From contig CANNZV010002562.1 in assembly GCA_947561585.1 (NCBI GenBank), positions 1 through 64,000 on the forward strand: DNA of 64,000 nt. The letters are read 5' to 3'. The notes below the pieces were generated by a model. The model searched no databases and had not been told where the DNA came from. It saw only the letters and a program-made list of their open reading frames with translations. This document shows, in pieces, positions 60,401 through 62,780 of the stretch (the first letter of the stretch is position 1; each line of letters opens with the position of its first letter). This DNA comes from Caprella mutica (Eukaryota > Arthropoda > Malacostraca > Amphipoda > Caprellidae). The translations under genes were made by a program, and so were the position numbers.

Positions 60401-62780
60401 GCTCCTCAAGGTCCGTTAAGTGCTCCTCAAGGTCCGTTAAGTGCTCCTCAAGGTCCGTTAAGTGCTCCTCAAGGTCCGATAAGTGCTCCTCAAGGTCAGT
60501 TAAGTGCTCCTCAAGGTCAGTTAAGTGCTCCTCAAGGTCAGTTAAGTGCTCCTCAAGGTCCGTTAAGTGCTCCTCAAGGTCCGTTAAGTGCTCCTCAAGG
60601 TCCGTTAAGTGCTCCTCAAGGTCCGTTAAGTGCTCCTCAAGGTCCGTTAAGTGCTCCTCAAGGTCCGTTAAGTGCTCCTCAAGGTCCGAAAAGTGCTCCT
60701 CAAGGTCCGAAAAGTGCTCCTCAAGGTCCGAAAAGTGCTCCTCAAGGTCCGAAAAGTGCTCCTCAAGGTCCGAAAAGTGCTCCTCAAGGTCCGAAAAGTG
60801 CTCCTCAAGGTCCGAAAAGTGCTCCTCAAGGTCCGAAAAGTGCTCCTCAAGGTCCGAAAAGTGCTCCTCAAGGTCCGAAAAGTGCTCCTCAAGGTCCGAA
60901 AAGTGCTCCCCAAGGTCCGAAAAGTGCTCCTCAAGGTCCGAAAAGTGCTCCTCAAGGTCCGAAAAGTGCTCCTCAAGGTCCGAAAAGTGCTCCTCAAGGT
61001 CCGAAAAGTGCTCCTCATGGTCCGAAAAGTGCTCCTCAAGGTCCGAAAAGTGCTCCTCAAGGTCCGAAAAGTGCTCCTCAAGGTCCGAAACGTGCTCCTC
61101 AAGGTCCGAAACGTGCTCCTCAAGGTCCGAAACGTGCTCCTCAAGGTCCGAAAAGTGCTCCTCAAGGTCCGAAAAGTGCTCCTCAAGGTCCGAAAAGTGC
61201 TCCTCAAGGTCCGAAAAGTGCTCCTCAAGGTCCGAAAAGTGCTCCTCAAGGTCCGAAAAGTGCTCTTCAAGGTCCGAAAAGTGCTCCTCAAGGTCCGAAA
61301 AGTGCTCCTCAAGGTCCGAAAAGTGCTCTTCAAGGTCCGAAAAGTGCTCTTCAAGGTCCGAAAAGTGCTCTTCAAGGTCCGAAAAGTGCTCTTCAAGGTC
61401 CGAAAAGTGCTCCTCAAGGTCCGAAAAGTGCTCCTCAAGGTCCGAAAAGTGCTCCTCAAGGTCCGATAAGTGCTCCTCAAGGTCCGATAAGTGCTCCTAG
61501 AGGTCCGATAAGTGCTCCTAGAGGTCCGATAAGTGCTCCTAGAGGTCCGATAAGTGCTCCTAGAGGTCCGATAAGTGCTCTTAATGCTCCGATAAGTGCT
61601 CTTAATGCTCCGATAAGTGCTCTTAATGCTCCGATAAGTGCTCTTAATGCTCCGATAAGTGCTCTTAATGCTCCGATAAGTGCTCTTAATGCTCCGATAA
61701 GTGCTCTTATTGCTCCGATAAGTGCTCTTATTGCTCTTCTTTATCGCGAATATTGCACCCCTGTAACACTACTAGTGCTCATTTTAACCGCTACTACTGG
61801 TCTTTTAAGTGCTACATTGTCCTAGCTCTACTCATAACTCATTAATTATTGTAAAATATTAAACGAAGAAAATAACCTAAAAGATACTATCAACCCGTTT
61901 AGATTTAATTTTACAACTGTAATCGATAGGTAAACATTTGTATGTGTTCATTTGAACTATTTCGGCTGAAATAACGACACATACCTATTCTAATATTGGA
62001 AAAAATATAGATACCGGGTGGTCCAAAAGTCACTTCACCATTTTGAAATTTGATTACTCTCAAACTAAAATAGATACAAATCTTTGGTAAACGGCAAATG
62101 AAAGAAGAATACTTAAAGTTTTAGTAGATATGAAACAAAATCAATATATGTCTTTCAGATTTGAGCTATTTCAAATCTACTCTCTAATGCTCGAAATCGT
62201 AAACCTCTAAAAATGGTTAAGTTCTATATCCTTACAATTATATCCTTACAAAATTCAGGTGATAGGACACTTTTAAGAGCAGTATATCCAGGCCAACTAA
62301 ATGACGCTTTGGCAACATCTCTTAGTCTTGGCCACCGGAAGTCCTGGATAAATGGATATAACTTCTCCAATTTTTTTCTTTTGGAATATTTAATTGAAAA
62401 GGTATTCGTAAATAATACAAACACGCTTTGTGAAGTAAAACGGATTATTTCTAAGAAATGATCATCTTTTCATCAGATATTCTGAGAAGAGTGATGCAAA
62501 ACACACAGGAAAGCTAATGCTCATATCTGCTTAAATAGTGATGGAAGACATTTATAAGAAATTATTCATGTAAAACTTTAAATATTCTTCTTTCATTTTC
62601 AGTTTACTAATTAGGTTTATCTTTTATAGTTTGTGCGTAATAAAGATTAAAAAATTCCAATATAGGATAACTCACCTTGAGGATGAGTTGCTGGTGCTCA
62701 GAAGGAGGATTCTGCAAGTTGCACGGAGTGATCTTCATGAACTTCAGTCTGTCAGTGAGTTCTTCAACTAATTTGTGAAC
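21238..62780 (-). CDS. spn-E: spindle-E / TDRD9 piRNA-pathway helicase, C-terminal 17 exons (5' part beyond window)
   Basis: Exons, 5' to 3': 62780-62676, 54796-54661, 48905-48824, 48734-48573, 47721-47551, 47252-47168, 46983-46768, 45880-45733, 45296-45190, 43770-43612, 42904-42689, 42335-42186, 29214-28936, 28290-28180, 27755-27639, 24416-24280 and 21457-21238. All are bounded by AG/GT and all phases agree, giving 866 residues and a TGA stop. Diagnostic segments: AAFYPRYF with DEDYERMV after the helicase-associated region, a Tudor domain (VVLAPF..YYRAQ plus VLFVDYGNSV), GPYTPLQYKFESV, TTIMPPIPGILSL and GALCGLG, and a C-terminal Cys-Cys-His-His-like finger. Spindle-E/TDRD9 proteins are DEAH-box RNA helicases with one Tudor domain; they act in germline nuage in piRNA biogenesis and transposon silencing. 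The DEAH core (about 550 residues) must be to the right. Introns reach 13 kb. Confidence 0.88.
21458..22222. other. Last intron of spindle-E, proximal part
   Basis: AT-rich intron sequence. A good donor-like GGTAAGATATG on the minus strand near 22140 ends an open stretch that I considered and rejected as an exon. Confidence 0.4.
22227..23658. mobile_element. Non-autonomous piggyBac-type element (1432 bp) with internal hairpin
   Basis: The ends AGGTCCTCTCCACTCTAA and the complement AGGTCCCCTCCACTCTAA are inverted over 18 bp with one mismatch. TTAA flanks both sides (22223-22226 and 23659-23662). They match the ends of the piggyBac remnant at 8058-10158, so the two belong to one family and were probably moved by the same transposase. 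No transposase piece was recognised inside. A 120-bp-arm hairpin sits in the middle (22577-22837). Confidence 0.9.
22577..22837. repeat. Long inverted repeat (about 118-bp arms, 21-bp loop)
   Basis: Arm 1 (22577-22694) contains TACCGAATGGGATATTTCGA and GTAAACTATGATTGTTCATG. Arm 2 (22716-22837) contains their near-perfect complements TCGAAATATTCCATTCGGTA and CATAAACAATCATAGTTTAC. High arm identity indicates a recent origin or gene conversion. Transcription through it would give a long hairpin RNA. Confidence 0.9.
23663..24075. other. Spindle-E intron, mixed-composition block
   Basis: Richer in GC than most introns here (CAGACTGGACCCGCGTTTTT near 23713). An open stretch on the minus strand continues across the TTAA when the piggyBac element is removed, but its phase does not fit the gene. 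Possibly an older repeat; unidentified. Confidence 0.35.
24090..24290. repeat. 18-bp minisatellite abutting spindle-E exon 16
   Basis: About 11 units of ACACACGCCAACAACTGA, the last two with GAATACACG. On the gene strand each unit (TTGGCGTGTGTTCAGTTG) holds a GTGTGT/GTGTAT donor-like and a TTCAG acceptor-like site, and 18 bp preserves the reading frame through the whole array. Confidence 0.95.
24280..24416 (-). CDS. spn-E: spindle-E visible exon 16 (donor lies in a minisatellite)
   Basis: Behind ATTGTCTCCAG the exon reads TAEYPIYPLHNYVKLQSMTP and KEILRRTMELERDNQSL. Phase with the last exon requires two extra bases. The tidy donor GTATGG at 24305 does not give that; the first donor that does is GTGTAT in the first unit of the 18-bp minisatellite, giving the end VWDASQLLA at 24280. 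Every later array unit offers an equivalent in-frame donor and would add six residues (QLLACV) each. The exact end is therefore uncertain. Confidence 0.75.
24510..25335. repeat. Minisatellite that switches from 22-bp to 18-bp units
   Basis: About seven 22-bp units TAGTAGATACCCTATAATTG(TG) at 24513-24650 change to about 37 units of the 18-bp form TAGTACCCTATAATTGGG. The shorter unit lacks a GATA/AGAT tetranucleotide. Point variants (ATTGTG, ATTAGG, ATTGGG) occur in blocks. Confidence 0.95.
25336..26179. other. Spindle-E intron, no gene recognised
   Basis: AT-rich. A short plus-strand frame near 25523 (MDPMEVEYKITIGL) is not supported by splice context. A G-run (26107-26117) and C-run (26145-26156) bracket GGTGTGCCACAGTAA at the left end of repeat B. 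Confidence 0.35.
26120..26520 (+). repeat. Dispersed repeat B, copy 1
   Basis: AGGGTGTGCCACAGTA, TGTGTTTTTGTAATTTTACTT, TTTACTCCATTACCTCGGTA and GGGGGTTGGTCCTACAGAAA match 53550-53740 in the same order. The copy at 53550 continues into a foldback. (The second word is given without its first base run.). Confidence 0.7.
26600..27240 (+). repeat. Dispersed repeat A, two copies in tandem
   Basis: Shared words: GGACTAGAAGGAGCAGTCAG / GACTGGAAGAAGCAGTCAGA, GACAATGCTCATG, GAATGTGAC, AAATGAAGCC, TCTAAG, GTAGTTGA, and the tail CAATCCAAATTACAACAGTT with CCCTTCTCTTCCATTCATC. The first copy (about 26633-26910) is more complete in the middle; the second (about 26955-27235) keeps the tail. Other copies are at 30172-30640, 43200-43580 and 45385-45610. 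Confidence 0.75.
27241..27638. other. Spindle-E intron, nothing recognised
   Basis: Short AT-rich intron stretch between repeat A and exon 15, with no further signal. Confidence 0.4.
27639..27755 (-). CDS. spn-E: spindle-E visible exon 15
   Basis: 39 codons, phase 0, between TCTCCCTCAG and GTGAGT. Reads LFHDNRAYAKSAEQPAHRLR and WRRLNSQLLLSPYD. The Trp-containing segment corresponds to the 'W...L' element after the LL-x-x-x-R helix in this family. Confidence 0.82.
28180..28290 (-). CDS. spn-E: spindle-E visible exon 14
   Basis: 37 codons, phase 0, between CTTGTTCCAG and GTGAGT. Reads IRFCLASLISTAPGQ and ARRQKVLRNELIS, continuing the 'INK-IR...' helix of exon 13 as in the family. Confidence 0.88.
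28291..28935. other. Spindle-E intron between exons 13 and 14
   Basis: Contains a short direct duplication GAATTACCAGGTAGTTC / TAATTACCAGGTAGTTC (about 28380-28430). Otherwise featureless. Confidence 0.4.
28936..29214 (-). CDS. spn-E: spindle-E visible exon 13
   Basis: 93 codons, phase 0, between CTGTTTCAG and GTCTGT. The best-recognised C-terminal block: VRNTTIMPPIPGILSL, CPTALLRVTPDCSEYIGALC, GLGPETKD and DIELKFDISVSNEDLARINK. A 13-kb intron with a CR1-like LINE and a decayed mariner precedes it. The donor GTCTGT is non-optimal. Confidence 0.93.
29452..29997. mobile_element. Possible MITE bounded by GACAAAATGCCTA ends
   Basis: GACAAAATGCCTACG near 29451 and TAGGCATTTTGTCCGCC near 29975-29990 are inverted. 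Outside both lies GTTGAAAATCA (29431-29441 and 29994-30004) in direct orientation, possibly a target duplication or extended end. The left end has a further GCCTAACG pair (29473, 29491). No coding capacity. Plausible but unproven as one unit. Confidence 0.4.
30172..30640 (+). repeat. Dispersed repeat A, most complete copy
   Basis: Starts GGGGTTTAACGTCTGCTTCG, with GACTGGAAGAAGCAGTCAGA, GTCACTTACCACCGTCGGTG, GACAATGCTCATGGATGCAG, AAATGAAGCC and GACCTCGTAGTTGAAGAGCA, and ends ATTTACAACAGTTCGGGGCC with CCCTTCTCTTCCATTCACCA. About 470 bp, no open frame. It is the best seed for a database search of this family. Confidence 0.8.
30690..30885. repeat. Degenerate tandem repeat (GGACCGTAAA module)
   Basis: TTCGGACCGTAAAG-like words recur at about 30735 (inverted, ACGGTCCG), 30772, 30805 (GGATCGTAGAAG), 30834 (GGACGGTAAAAG) and 30864, at irregular spacing of roughly 30-35 bp, each followed by an A-rich run. 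Confidence 0.6.
31105..31265 (-). pseudogene. Heavily deleted relic of the endonuclease-type RT element
   Basis: GAATCATTGAGGTGAGTCTC, GAGCTGTGTATGGGAATAT and AGGTATCGACCACATAAATA parallel GAATCATTGAGGTGTGTCTC (12301), GAGCTGTGTACCCAATGACT with GTATGGGAAT (12628-12658) and CGGTATCGACTACATTAATA (12865), in the same order but with most intervening sequence deleted. It is an old copy of the same element as at 11990-18085. Confidence 0.7.
31266..33083. other. Spindle-E intron, no further feature
   Basis: AT-rich DNA in the 13-kb intron. No open frame, element end or RNA gene was recognised beyond isolated short ORFs without coding character. Confidence 0.4.
33086..34283 (+). mobile_element. Decayed mariner-like element (about 1.2 kb)
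   Basis: CAGGGTGTCCC at 33086 and GGACACCCTG ending at 34283 are inverted, with flanking TA on both sides. Identity continues inward: CGATACCCAAATTTCAAAGG opposite the complement of CCATTGAAATTTGGGTATCG. The CAGGGTGTCCC end is typical of mariner/Tc1-type elements. An inner GACCGATACCAAAAACTTG (33259) and its partner near 34093-34116 form a subterminal pair. The interior carries a degenerate transposase. Confidence 0.9.
33420..33960 (+). pseudogene. Degenerate mariner transposase
   Basis: Translating in pieces gives TDLTQRLNFAQWF, FVDDNVVGDDTTFHLNGKIN and CHNVRTFAPKNQPP, the 'D-E-x-x-F-H-L-N-G...N-x-H-N-x-R' region around the first catalytic acid. Further on come YLDLINHRIVPRIREI and NHRIEWPTRSPE, the region around the third catalytic residue. 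Stops and frameshifts interrupt it repeatedly. It is a dead copy. Confidence 0.75.
34284..34740. other. Spindle-E intron, nothing recognised
   Basis: Between the mariner relic and the 31-bp minisatellite. No coding or structural signal was seen. Confidence 0.4.
34745..35357. repeat. 31-bp minisatellite, left block
   Basis: About 19 units of CACACTCTCTCTCCTAGACTAGCGCATGCCT (31 bp, given as two overlapping words: CACACTCTCTCTCCTAGAC and CTAGACTAGCGCATGCCT). GCGCATGC alternates with GTGCATGC; some units carry an extra CT pair. The same array resumes at 41695 on the far side of the CR1-like LINE. Confidence 0.95.
35840..37549 (+). CDS. CR1-like LINE ORF1: zinc-finger and SGNH/GDSL-esterase-like protein
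   Basis: 569 codons from the first in-frame ATG. Residues about 70-105 hold a cysteine-rich segment (ICSQCRRK, GCCSNL, LCTFCEVRNH) that could bind zinc. A coiled-coil-prone stretch follows (about 115-180), then a very basic tract (RRKKRKPRKRNRKSAKKN, about 255-275). About 295-455 is an SGNH-hydrolase-like fold: block I VGDSLVGRA, block III SVGGNDFF, block V DGIHFSAEG with Asp and His. Esterase domains are known in ORF1 proteins of CR1-like LINEs. The C-terminal 110 residues are polar and proline-rich. It probably acts as an RNA-binding chaperone for the retrotransposon RNP; the esterase role is not known. Confidence 0.9.
   Translation: MDDLIDLSGTEEPVSPSYLLQSVPPALTIEDVPLRPQTGYAKESSIDTFMLGSEPIGAQPGKNGHERQKFICSQCRRKRWVIDSDAGCCSNLTRFSLCTFCEVRNHADRESAKQKFVLLAEVRRIKDKTQKALGEFSQRLAMFEGGSLPDTAGGQEGLVELRSELGVLRSHLNTELMLIRSKVEDRPPVAVVGTSRVDGAPVVVSTSGSPGSPEKFIDDAYRRLSLRPQGVNASVRPKPPLSAPKDGLTVGAAAAEGPSTRRKKRKPRKRNRKSAKKNDQKKNSDPSQQSKLTGRLEPIIQLVGDSLVGRATGNLYTNLGSSYRVTSLPGGNIKRIAEVVRKQIPDPNKTLVLSVGGNDFFRRDRRPCDIKALMTDYDNLLNVARSRTSRCVVVGLIPRMFRDTRTYVAAKDVNGRLGNLCKKKGLKFVNGWDLYFGMDTLFVRDGIHFSAEGSRVFVQMVTQNLYGPPRVRQRQAEPKVVPRPQTRAPVVTIDMEVDNNNNNDTVIVTPLAPRSSNAGKRQRSPITDAESSPSGRSQERKKKKRTRSEGDMPDPSSPPPVPPPSGNGK
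37555..40323 (+). CDS. CR1-like LINE ORF2: APE endonuclease and reverse transcriptase
   Basis: 922 codons, uninterrupted. The endonuclease occupies about the first 225 residues: [54 protein letters not shown]. The RT follows: [51 protein letters not shown] (first catalytic Asp), [29 protein letters not shown] (catalytic FADD), [29 protein letters not shown]. All catalytic residues that I can place are present. The protein nicks DNA and copies the element RNA at the nick. The first ATG lies 5 nt after the ORF1 stop, which suggests termination-reinitiation. Confidence 0.95.
   Translation: [922 protein letters not shown]
40324..41694 (+). repeat. 3' region of CR1-like LINE with three copies of a 75-bp module
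   Basis: The module GTAGCCTCCTCCGCCTGCAT, then GGGGTAGGGTGAAAAAGTGT and GGGACAA, begins at 40398, 40873 and 41100. The third copy is more diverged (CGCCTTGGTTACC). On the opposite strand the module contains CTACCCCATT-type words. Such repeats may be RT recognition structures or the traces of template jumping. Confidence 0.75.
41695..42180. repeat. 31-bp minisatellite, right block, with degenerate edge
   Basis: About 10 good units at 41695-42010 (CTCCTAGACTAGCGCATGCC), then diverged units at 42030-42175 of the form CTCTCATAGACTAGTGCACC plus ATGCCTCACA. The degenerate edge reaches to within about 10 bp of the splice donor of spindle-E exon 12 (42186). Confidence 0.95.
42186..42335 (-). CDS. 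spn-E: spindle-E visible exon 12
   Basis: 50 codons, phase 0, between TATTACAG and GTGAGT. Contains KVQGPYTPLQYKFESVY, matching the family 'V-x-G-P-x-S-P-L-E' block, then an acidic tail. Degenerate units of the 31-bp minisatellite reach to within about 10 bp of its donor. Confidence 0.88.
42689..42904 (-). CDS. spn-E: spindle-E visible exon 11
   Basis: 72 codons, phase 0, between TATCTTAG and a strong GTAAGG. Serine- and threonine-rich linker without recognisable fold (SSQSSSLDANK; LLSRSSNTLTTS). The fit of phase and splice sites supports it; conservation would be expected to be low. Confidence 0.78.
43195..43585 (+). repeat. Dispersed repeat A, copy 5
   Basis: GGACTCTAAAAGCAGTCAGA, TTGGCTCCATGAACCAAG, GACAATGCTCATGGATG, GAATGTGATTCAAGAGGAC and AAATGAAGC parallel the copy at 30172-30640. 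This copy contains an extra segment GGGAATAGAGCTCGGGCATC near 43483. Confidence 0.7.
43612..43770 (-). CDS. spn-E: spindle-E visible exon 10
   Basis: 53 codons, phase 0, between ATCTTTTTCAG and GTTAGT. Reads IYSILHGVIRVELYKK and KSYINYNEELIKRKYA, corresponding to the last part of the extended Tudor fold (staphylococcal-nuclease-like half) where the family has 'V-x-x-V-x-L...INE-L...GYA'. Confidence 0.88.
43780..45189. other. Spindle-E intron between exons 9 and 10
   Basis: Short AG-rich run near 43932 and (CATT)n/(GTAT)n-like microsatellites near 44108-44130. 44280-44350 is more GC-rich (GTCACGTTAGTGTGACACCG, a short palindrome). No exon or element was identified. Confidence 0.4.
45190..45296 (-). 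CDS. spn-E: spindle-E visible exon 9
   Basis: 107 nt between CTATTCTCAG and GTGAGA. Reads GIKPLSSTKSKGIHQWSTEA and FAKEKWEEQSF, the usual '...GIKPS...W...A...F' continuation after a Tudor core. Its inclusion is required to reconcile the phases of exons 8 and 10. Confidence 0.88.
45385..45610 (+). repeat. Dispersed repeat A, copy 6 (short)
   Basis: GGTTTAACGTCTGTTTCGGA, GGGACTGGAAGAAACAGTCA, TCATGAACGAAAGTCACCTA and CACCATCAATGATACC followed by GTGGATGCAGAAAAGCTACTT parallel 30174 onward. (Last word is one base over a continuous 20 when joined; it is two blocks.) The tail is missing. Confidence 0.7.
45733..45880 (-). CDS. spn-E: spindle-E visible exon 8: second half of Tudor domain
   Basis: 148 nt between GTTGATCAG and GTCTGC. 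Contains VHVLFVDYGNSVTV, the classic F-x-D-Y-G-N Tudor core, then LKRVPNELLQIRQLAVECRL. Joined to exon 7 it completes the domain. It ends with one base (G) completed by the GC of exon 9. The donor GTCTGC is weak but is required by phase. Confidence 0.92.
46084..46690. repeat. 24-bp minisatellite in the Tudor-splitting intron
   Basis: About 25 units of GTTGTGCTGTGTTAGAGGCT + GCTA (or GTTA). Variants GTTATG and GTTGTG mark the edges. A 203-codon plus-strand frame of octapeptide repeats (SCAVLEAA) spans it, but it is antisense inside the spindle-E intron between exons 7 and 8 and lacks any other coding sign. Confidence 0.95.
46768..46983 (-). CDS. spn-E: spindle-E visible exon 7: first half of Tudor domain
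   Basis: 72 codons, phase 0, between TTTTCTCAG and GTATTC. Ends in GEVVLAPFVSGGATHYYRAQ, the beta1-beta2 signature of an extended Tudor domain (G-x-x-V-x-A-P-F ... Y-Y-R-A). Tudor domains of this class bind symmetrically dimethylated arginine on Piwi proteins. A 24-bp minisatellite begins 78 bp downstream of its donor. Confidence 0.92.
47168..47252 (-). CDS. spn-E: spindle-E visible exon 6
   Basis: 85 nt between AGCTACAG and GTGAGT. Reads QVASLVNEIKPPVLPKE and TWKVVITH. The acceptor ACAG/TCAG keeps phase with exon 5; the AG four bases later would break the frame. This segment leads into the Tudor-containing exon. Confidence 0.8.
47551..47721 (-). CDS. spn-E: spindle-E visible exon 5
   Basis: 171 nt between TTTCCAATCAG and GTACAT. 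Encodes an acidic and serine-rich, probably disordered linker (DEDITNQLQALEDNQ; TSLGNLSLSTMS). It precedes the Tudor domain and is expected to be poorly conserved. Phases fit on both sides. Confidence 0.8.
47722..48572. other. Spindle-E intron between exons 4 and 5
   Basis: AT-rich, nothing recognised. Confidence 0.4.
48573..48734 (-). CDS. spn-E: spindle-E visible exon 4
   Basis: 162 nt between TATCACTCAG and GTGAGT, separated from exon 3 by only 89 nt. Reads AFVKFKRRRGS and FPNAMHMALKM, then RMRDTLCLYEL. Split codons at both ends (AA+A Lys, AG+A Arg) agree with the neighbours. Confidence 0.88.
48824..48905 (-). CDS. spn-E: spindle-E visible exon 3
   Basis: 82 nt behind a strong polypyrimidine acceptor (CTTCCCCCAG) and before GTGAGT. 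Reads NILYEPQIREMFKAFARDV followed by TISMDHSK. It corresponds to the region that links the post-helicase block to the linker in the family. A 20-bp minisatellite begins about 110 bp upstream in the preceding intron. Confidence 0.88.
49010..50880. repeat. 20-bp minisatellite, about 90 units
   Basis: Unit TTATTATTAAAAGCAGGTCT. Variants TTCATTA, TTTTTTA, AAGTAGG and AAGCAGATC come in blocks. Marker variants (ATTGAAAGCAGG at 49647 and 50227; AAGTAGATTTTTTTTATTA at 49752 and 50312; AAAACAGGTC at 50031 and 50671) recur 560-640 bp apart, so a stretch of about 28-32 units has been duplicated. The last units shorten and break down at 50800-50880. Confidence 0.95.
50881..52300. other. Spindle-E intron with a GC-richer, promoter-like block (51300-51910)
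   Basis: 51300-51910 is markedly less AT-rich than its surroundings. GAGTATATAAGCGG (about 51397-51410) resembles a TATA box, with CCCCGGCGGGGTG at 51500. A 72-codon frame at 51687 has no supporting context. It may be an LTR or other retroelement remnant; I could not identify it. Confidence 0.35.
52310..52940 (+). mobile_element. Possible solo LTR with primer-binding-site-like end
   Basis: CCTATATAGATCAG (about 52450) resembles an LTR TATA box. The block ends near 52920 and is followed directly by AAGTGGCGACGAGAAAA (52921-52937). TGGCGAC is the usual 5' part of the primer-binding site in many Gypsy-type LTR retrotransposons. No matching second LTR, gag or pol was found, and the left border is not defined, so this is tentative. 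The 149-codon frame inside (52390-52839) is probably not a gene. Confidence 0.35.
52985..53130 (+). repeat. Short direct duplication (GGGACCNCTAACCT)
   Basis: CAGTGGGACCGCTAACCTAA and CTTAGGTAATATGGTG (about 53000-53037) are repeated in diverged form as CAATGGGACCACTAACCTTA and CCTAGGTGAATAGTG (about 53089-53125), roughly 90 bp apart. Confidence 0.6.
53540..53985. repeat. Repeat B, copy 2, ending in a foldback (about 115-bp arms)
   Basis: The left part matches 26120-26400. From 53708 an inverted repeat begins: GGTTGGTCCTACA, GCTAATCTGTTC, CCTAAGGTCGTCTAGAAGCC and AATTTCGATCTGAAATTT (to about 53826) face AAATTTCAGATCGAAATT, GGCTTCTAGACGACCTTAGG, GAACAGATTAGC and TGTAGAACCAACC (53864-53975). 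The inner 60 bp of the arms are nearly perfect and the outer part is diverged. A 37-bp A/T-rich loop separates the arms. Confidence 0.9.
54065..54180 (+). repeat. Short dispersed repeat (ACTCACCTGAGTGAGAG family), copy 2
   Basis: ATTAATTACTCACCTATACT, GAGTGAGAGTTTAGCTAATG and TTTTTCATCACAG parallel 6263-6335. Confidence 0.5.
54661..54796 (-). CDS. spn-E: spindle-E visible exon 2
   Basis: 136 nt between CTCTGTCAG and GTGAGT. Contains LAAAFYPRYFKRHHDEDYE and GNDPYSTLIIGRIP, the best-conserved post-helicase block of spindle-E/TDRD9. It ends with one base (G) completed by GC of exon 3. A 7.9-kb intron separates it from exon 1. Confidence 0.9.
55695..55862. repeat. GGACAA..TGTCC degenerate repeat block
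   Basis: GGACAATATGTCCAGGGACA, GGACATTTTGTCC and inverted TTGTCCGGTC recur over about 160 bp, with GACCGTGCACGGAC as a short palindrome. Similar words (GACAAAATGCC, TTTTGTCCGCC) end the candidate MITE at 29452-29997. Likely a piece of a repetitive element of unknown type. Confidence 0.45.
55965..56260 (-). repeat. Dispersed 'TTGACC' repeat, copy 2 (inverted)
   Basis: On the minus strand it reads GCGCCGCC-like head, ATGACCTTGACC, then AAATGGCCTTGACCTCTGAC, CGATCTCTCCCAAAATAATC and CGTTCCACCAAATTTCAGAC, as in the copy at 3255-3838. Slightly shorter, with about two modules. Confidence 0.7.
56545..56690 (-). repeat. Dispersed repeat D, copy 2 (inverted)
   Basis: Reverse complement gives AGAATGGTACAGTTATTTGA, GAGCAGTAGGAG, GGGAGCATTAAGAGCGCTAG, TAGCATTTTACTTATAAATG and CTCCAATGTCAGAG, collinear with 10535-10660. 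Confidence 0.75.
56787..58367 (+). mobile_element. Tc1-like transposon with double terminal repeats (1581 bp)
   Basis: Perfect ends CACTGCGACCAGAATTATTA (56787-56806) and the complement TAATAATTCTGGTCGCAGTG (58348-58367), each flanked by TA (56785-56786 and 58368-58369). A second pair sits about 170 bp inside: CAGGTGACCATAATTATTAG near 56961 and ATAATTCTGGTCACCTG near 58179-58195, the IR/DR layout known from Sleeping Beauty-like Tc1 elements. The size is typical of a full-length Tc1 element. It lies in the first visible spindle-E intron, antisense to the gene. Confidence 0.95.
57012..58037 (+). pseudogene. Tc1-like transposase with a single frameshift
   Basis: From ATG at 57012: N-terminal paired-like DNA-binding domain (LSEQEKNLIIKLTAKKK, AEIAAQIGRHVKTIKRFL), second helix-turn-helix with a GRPR-like basic linker replaced by KGKLRKLSERD, then the catalytic domain: LFTDECRATLDGPDGW (first Asp), VMFWAGIIGD, IFMKDNAPSHAAKKTR (second Asp). 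Between 57765 and 57782 the frame is lost; CSPDLNPIENLW (third acid, Glu) lies in the next frame, which continues to about residue 340. The spacing from second Asp to Glu is about 36-37 codons allowing for the shift, so it is not the standard DD34E. One indel away from open, it may be young. Confidence 0.9.
58370..58730. other. Spindle-E intron, nothing recognised
   Basis: AT-rich spacer between the Tc1-like element and the TTGACC repeat. Confidence 0.4.
58735..59128 (+). repeat. Dispersed 'TTGACC' repeat, copy 3
   Basis: Head GTGCACTCGGTAGAGAGCAT with ACCTTCACC, modules with TTTGACCCGTTCTCCTCCCA, CCCGATCACTCCCAAAATCT and GACCTTGACCTTTGACCGGG, and tail ATATGACCTTCCGCAAATTT plus GCGAA. Same orientation and order as 3255-3838, three modules instead of four. 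Confidence 0.75.
59129..60149. other. Spindle-E intron, AT-rich then mixed
   Basis: 59129-59900 is AT-rich and featureless. 59925-60150 is less AT-rich (CCCCGTCACACCCG, GGTGGTAGAGTTTATACGG inverted relative to ATAAATTATATCACC) and may be part of an older repeat in which the following array grew. Not identified. Confidence 0.35.
60160..61740. repeat. 21-bp minisatellite with graded variants, about 74 units
   Basis: Core unit CTCAAGGTCCGAAAAGTGCTC (21 bp; core words CTCAAGGTCCG and AAAAGTGCTC). Variant blocks run GAAA, GATA, GTTA, CAGTTA, GAAA (about 38 units), GATA, then CTAGAGGTCCG and finally CTTAATGCTCCGATAAGTG at 61575-61720. Because 21 is divisible by three, all frames on both strands stay open for over 800 bp (for example RSTFRTL heptads); these are not genes. 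The right-edge variant links it to dispersed repeat D. Confidence 0.95.
61741..62675. other. Spindle-E intron; possible transposon end at 62014
   Basis: ACCGGGTGGTCCAAAAGTCA at 62014 resembles the end of a mariner-like element, but no mirrored end or transposase was found. 62215-62460 holds a short open stretch without support. Confidence 0.3.
62676..62780 (-). CDS. spn-E: spindle-E exon 1 of those visible
   Basis: 35 codons, phase 0 at both ends, between CACCAACAG and GTGAGT. It reads VHKLVEELTDRLKFMKITPC and ends SEHQQLILK. This helical segment follows the helicase-associated (HA2) region in the family and leads into the AAFYP motif of the next exon. The upstream exon is beyond the 27-bp minisatellite and outside the window. 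Confidence 0.85.
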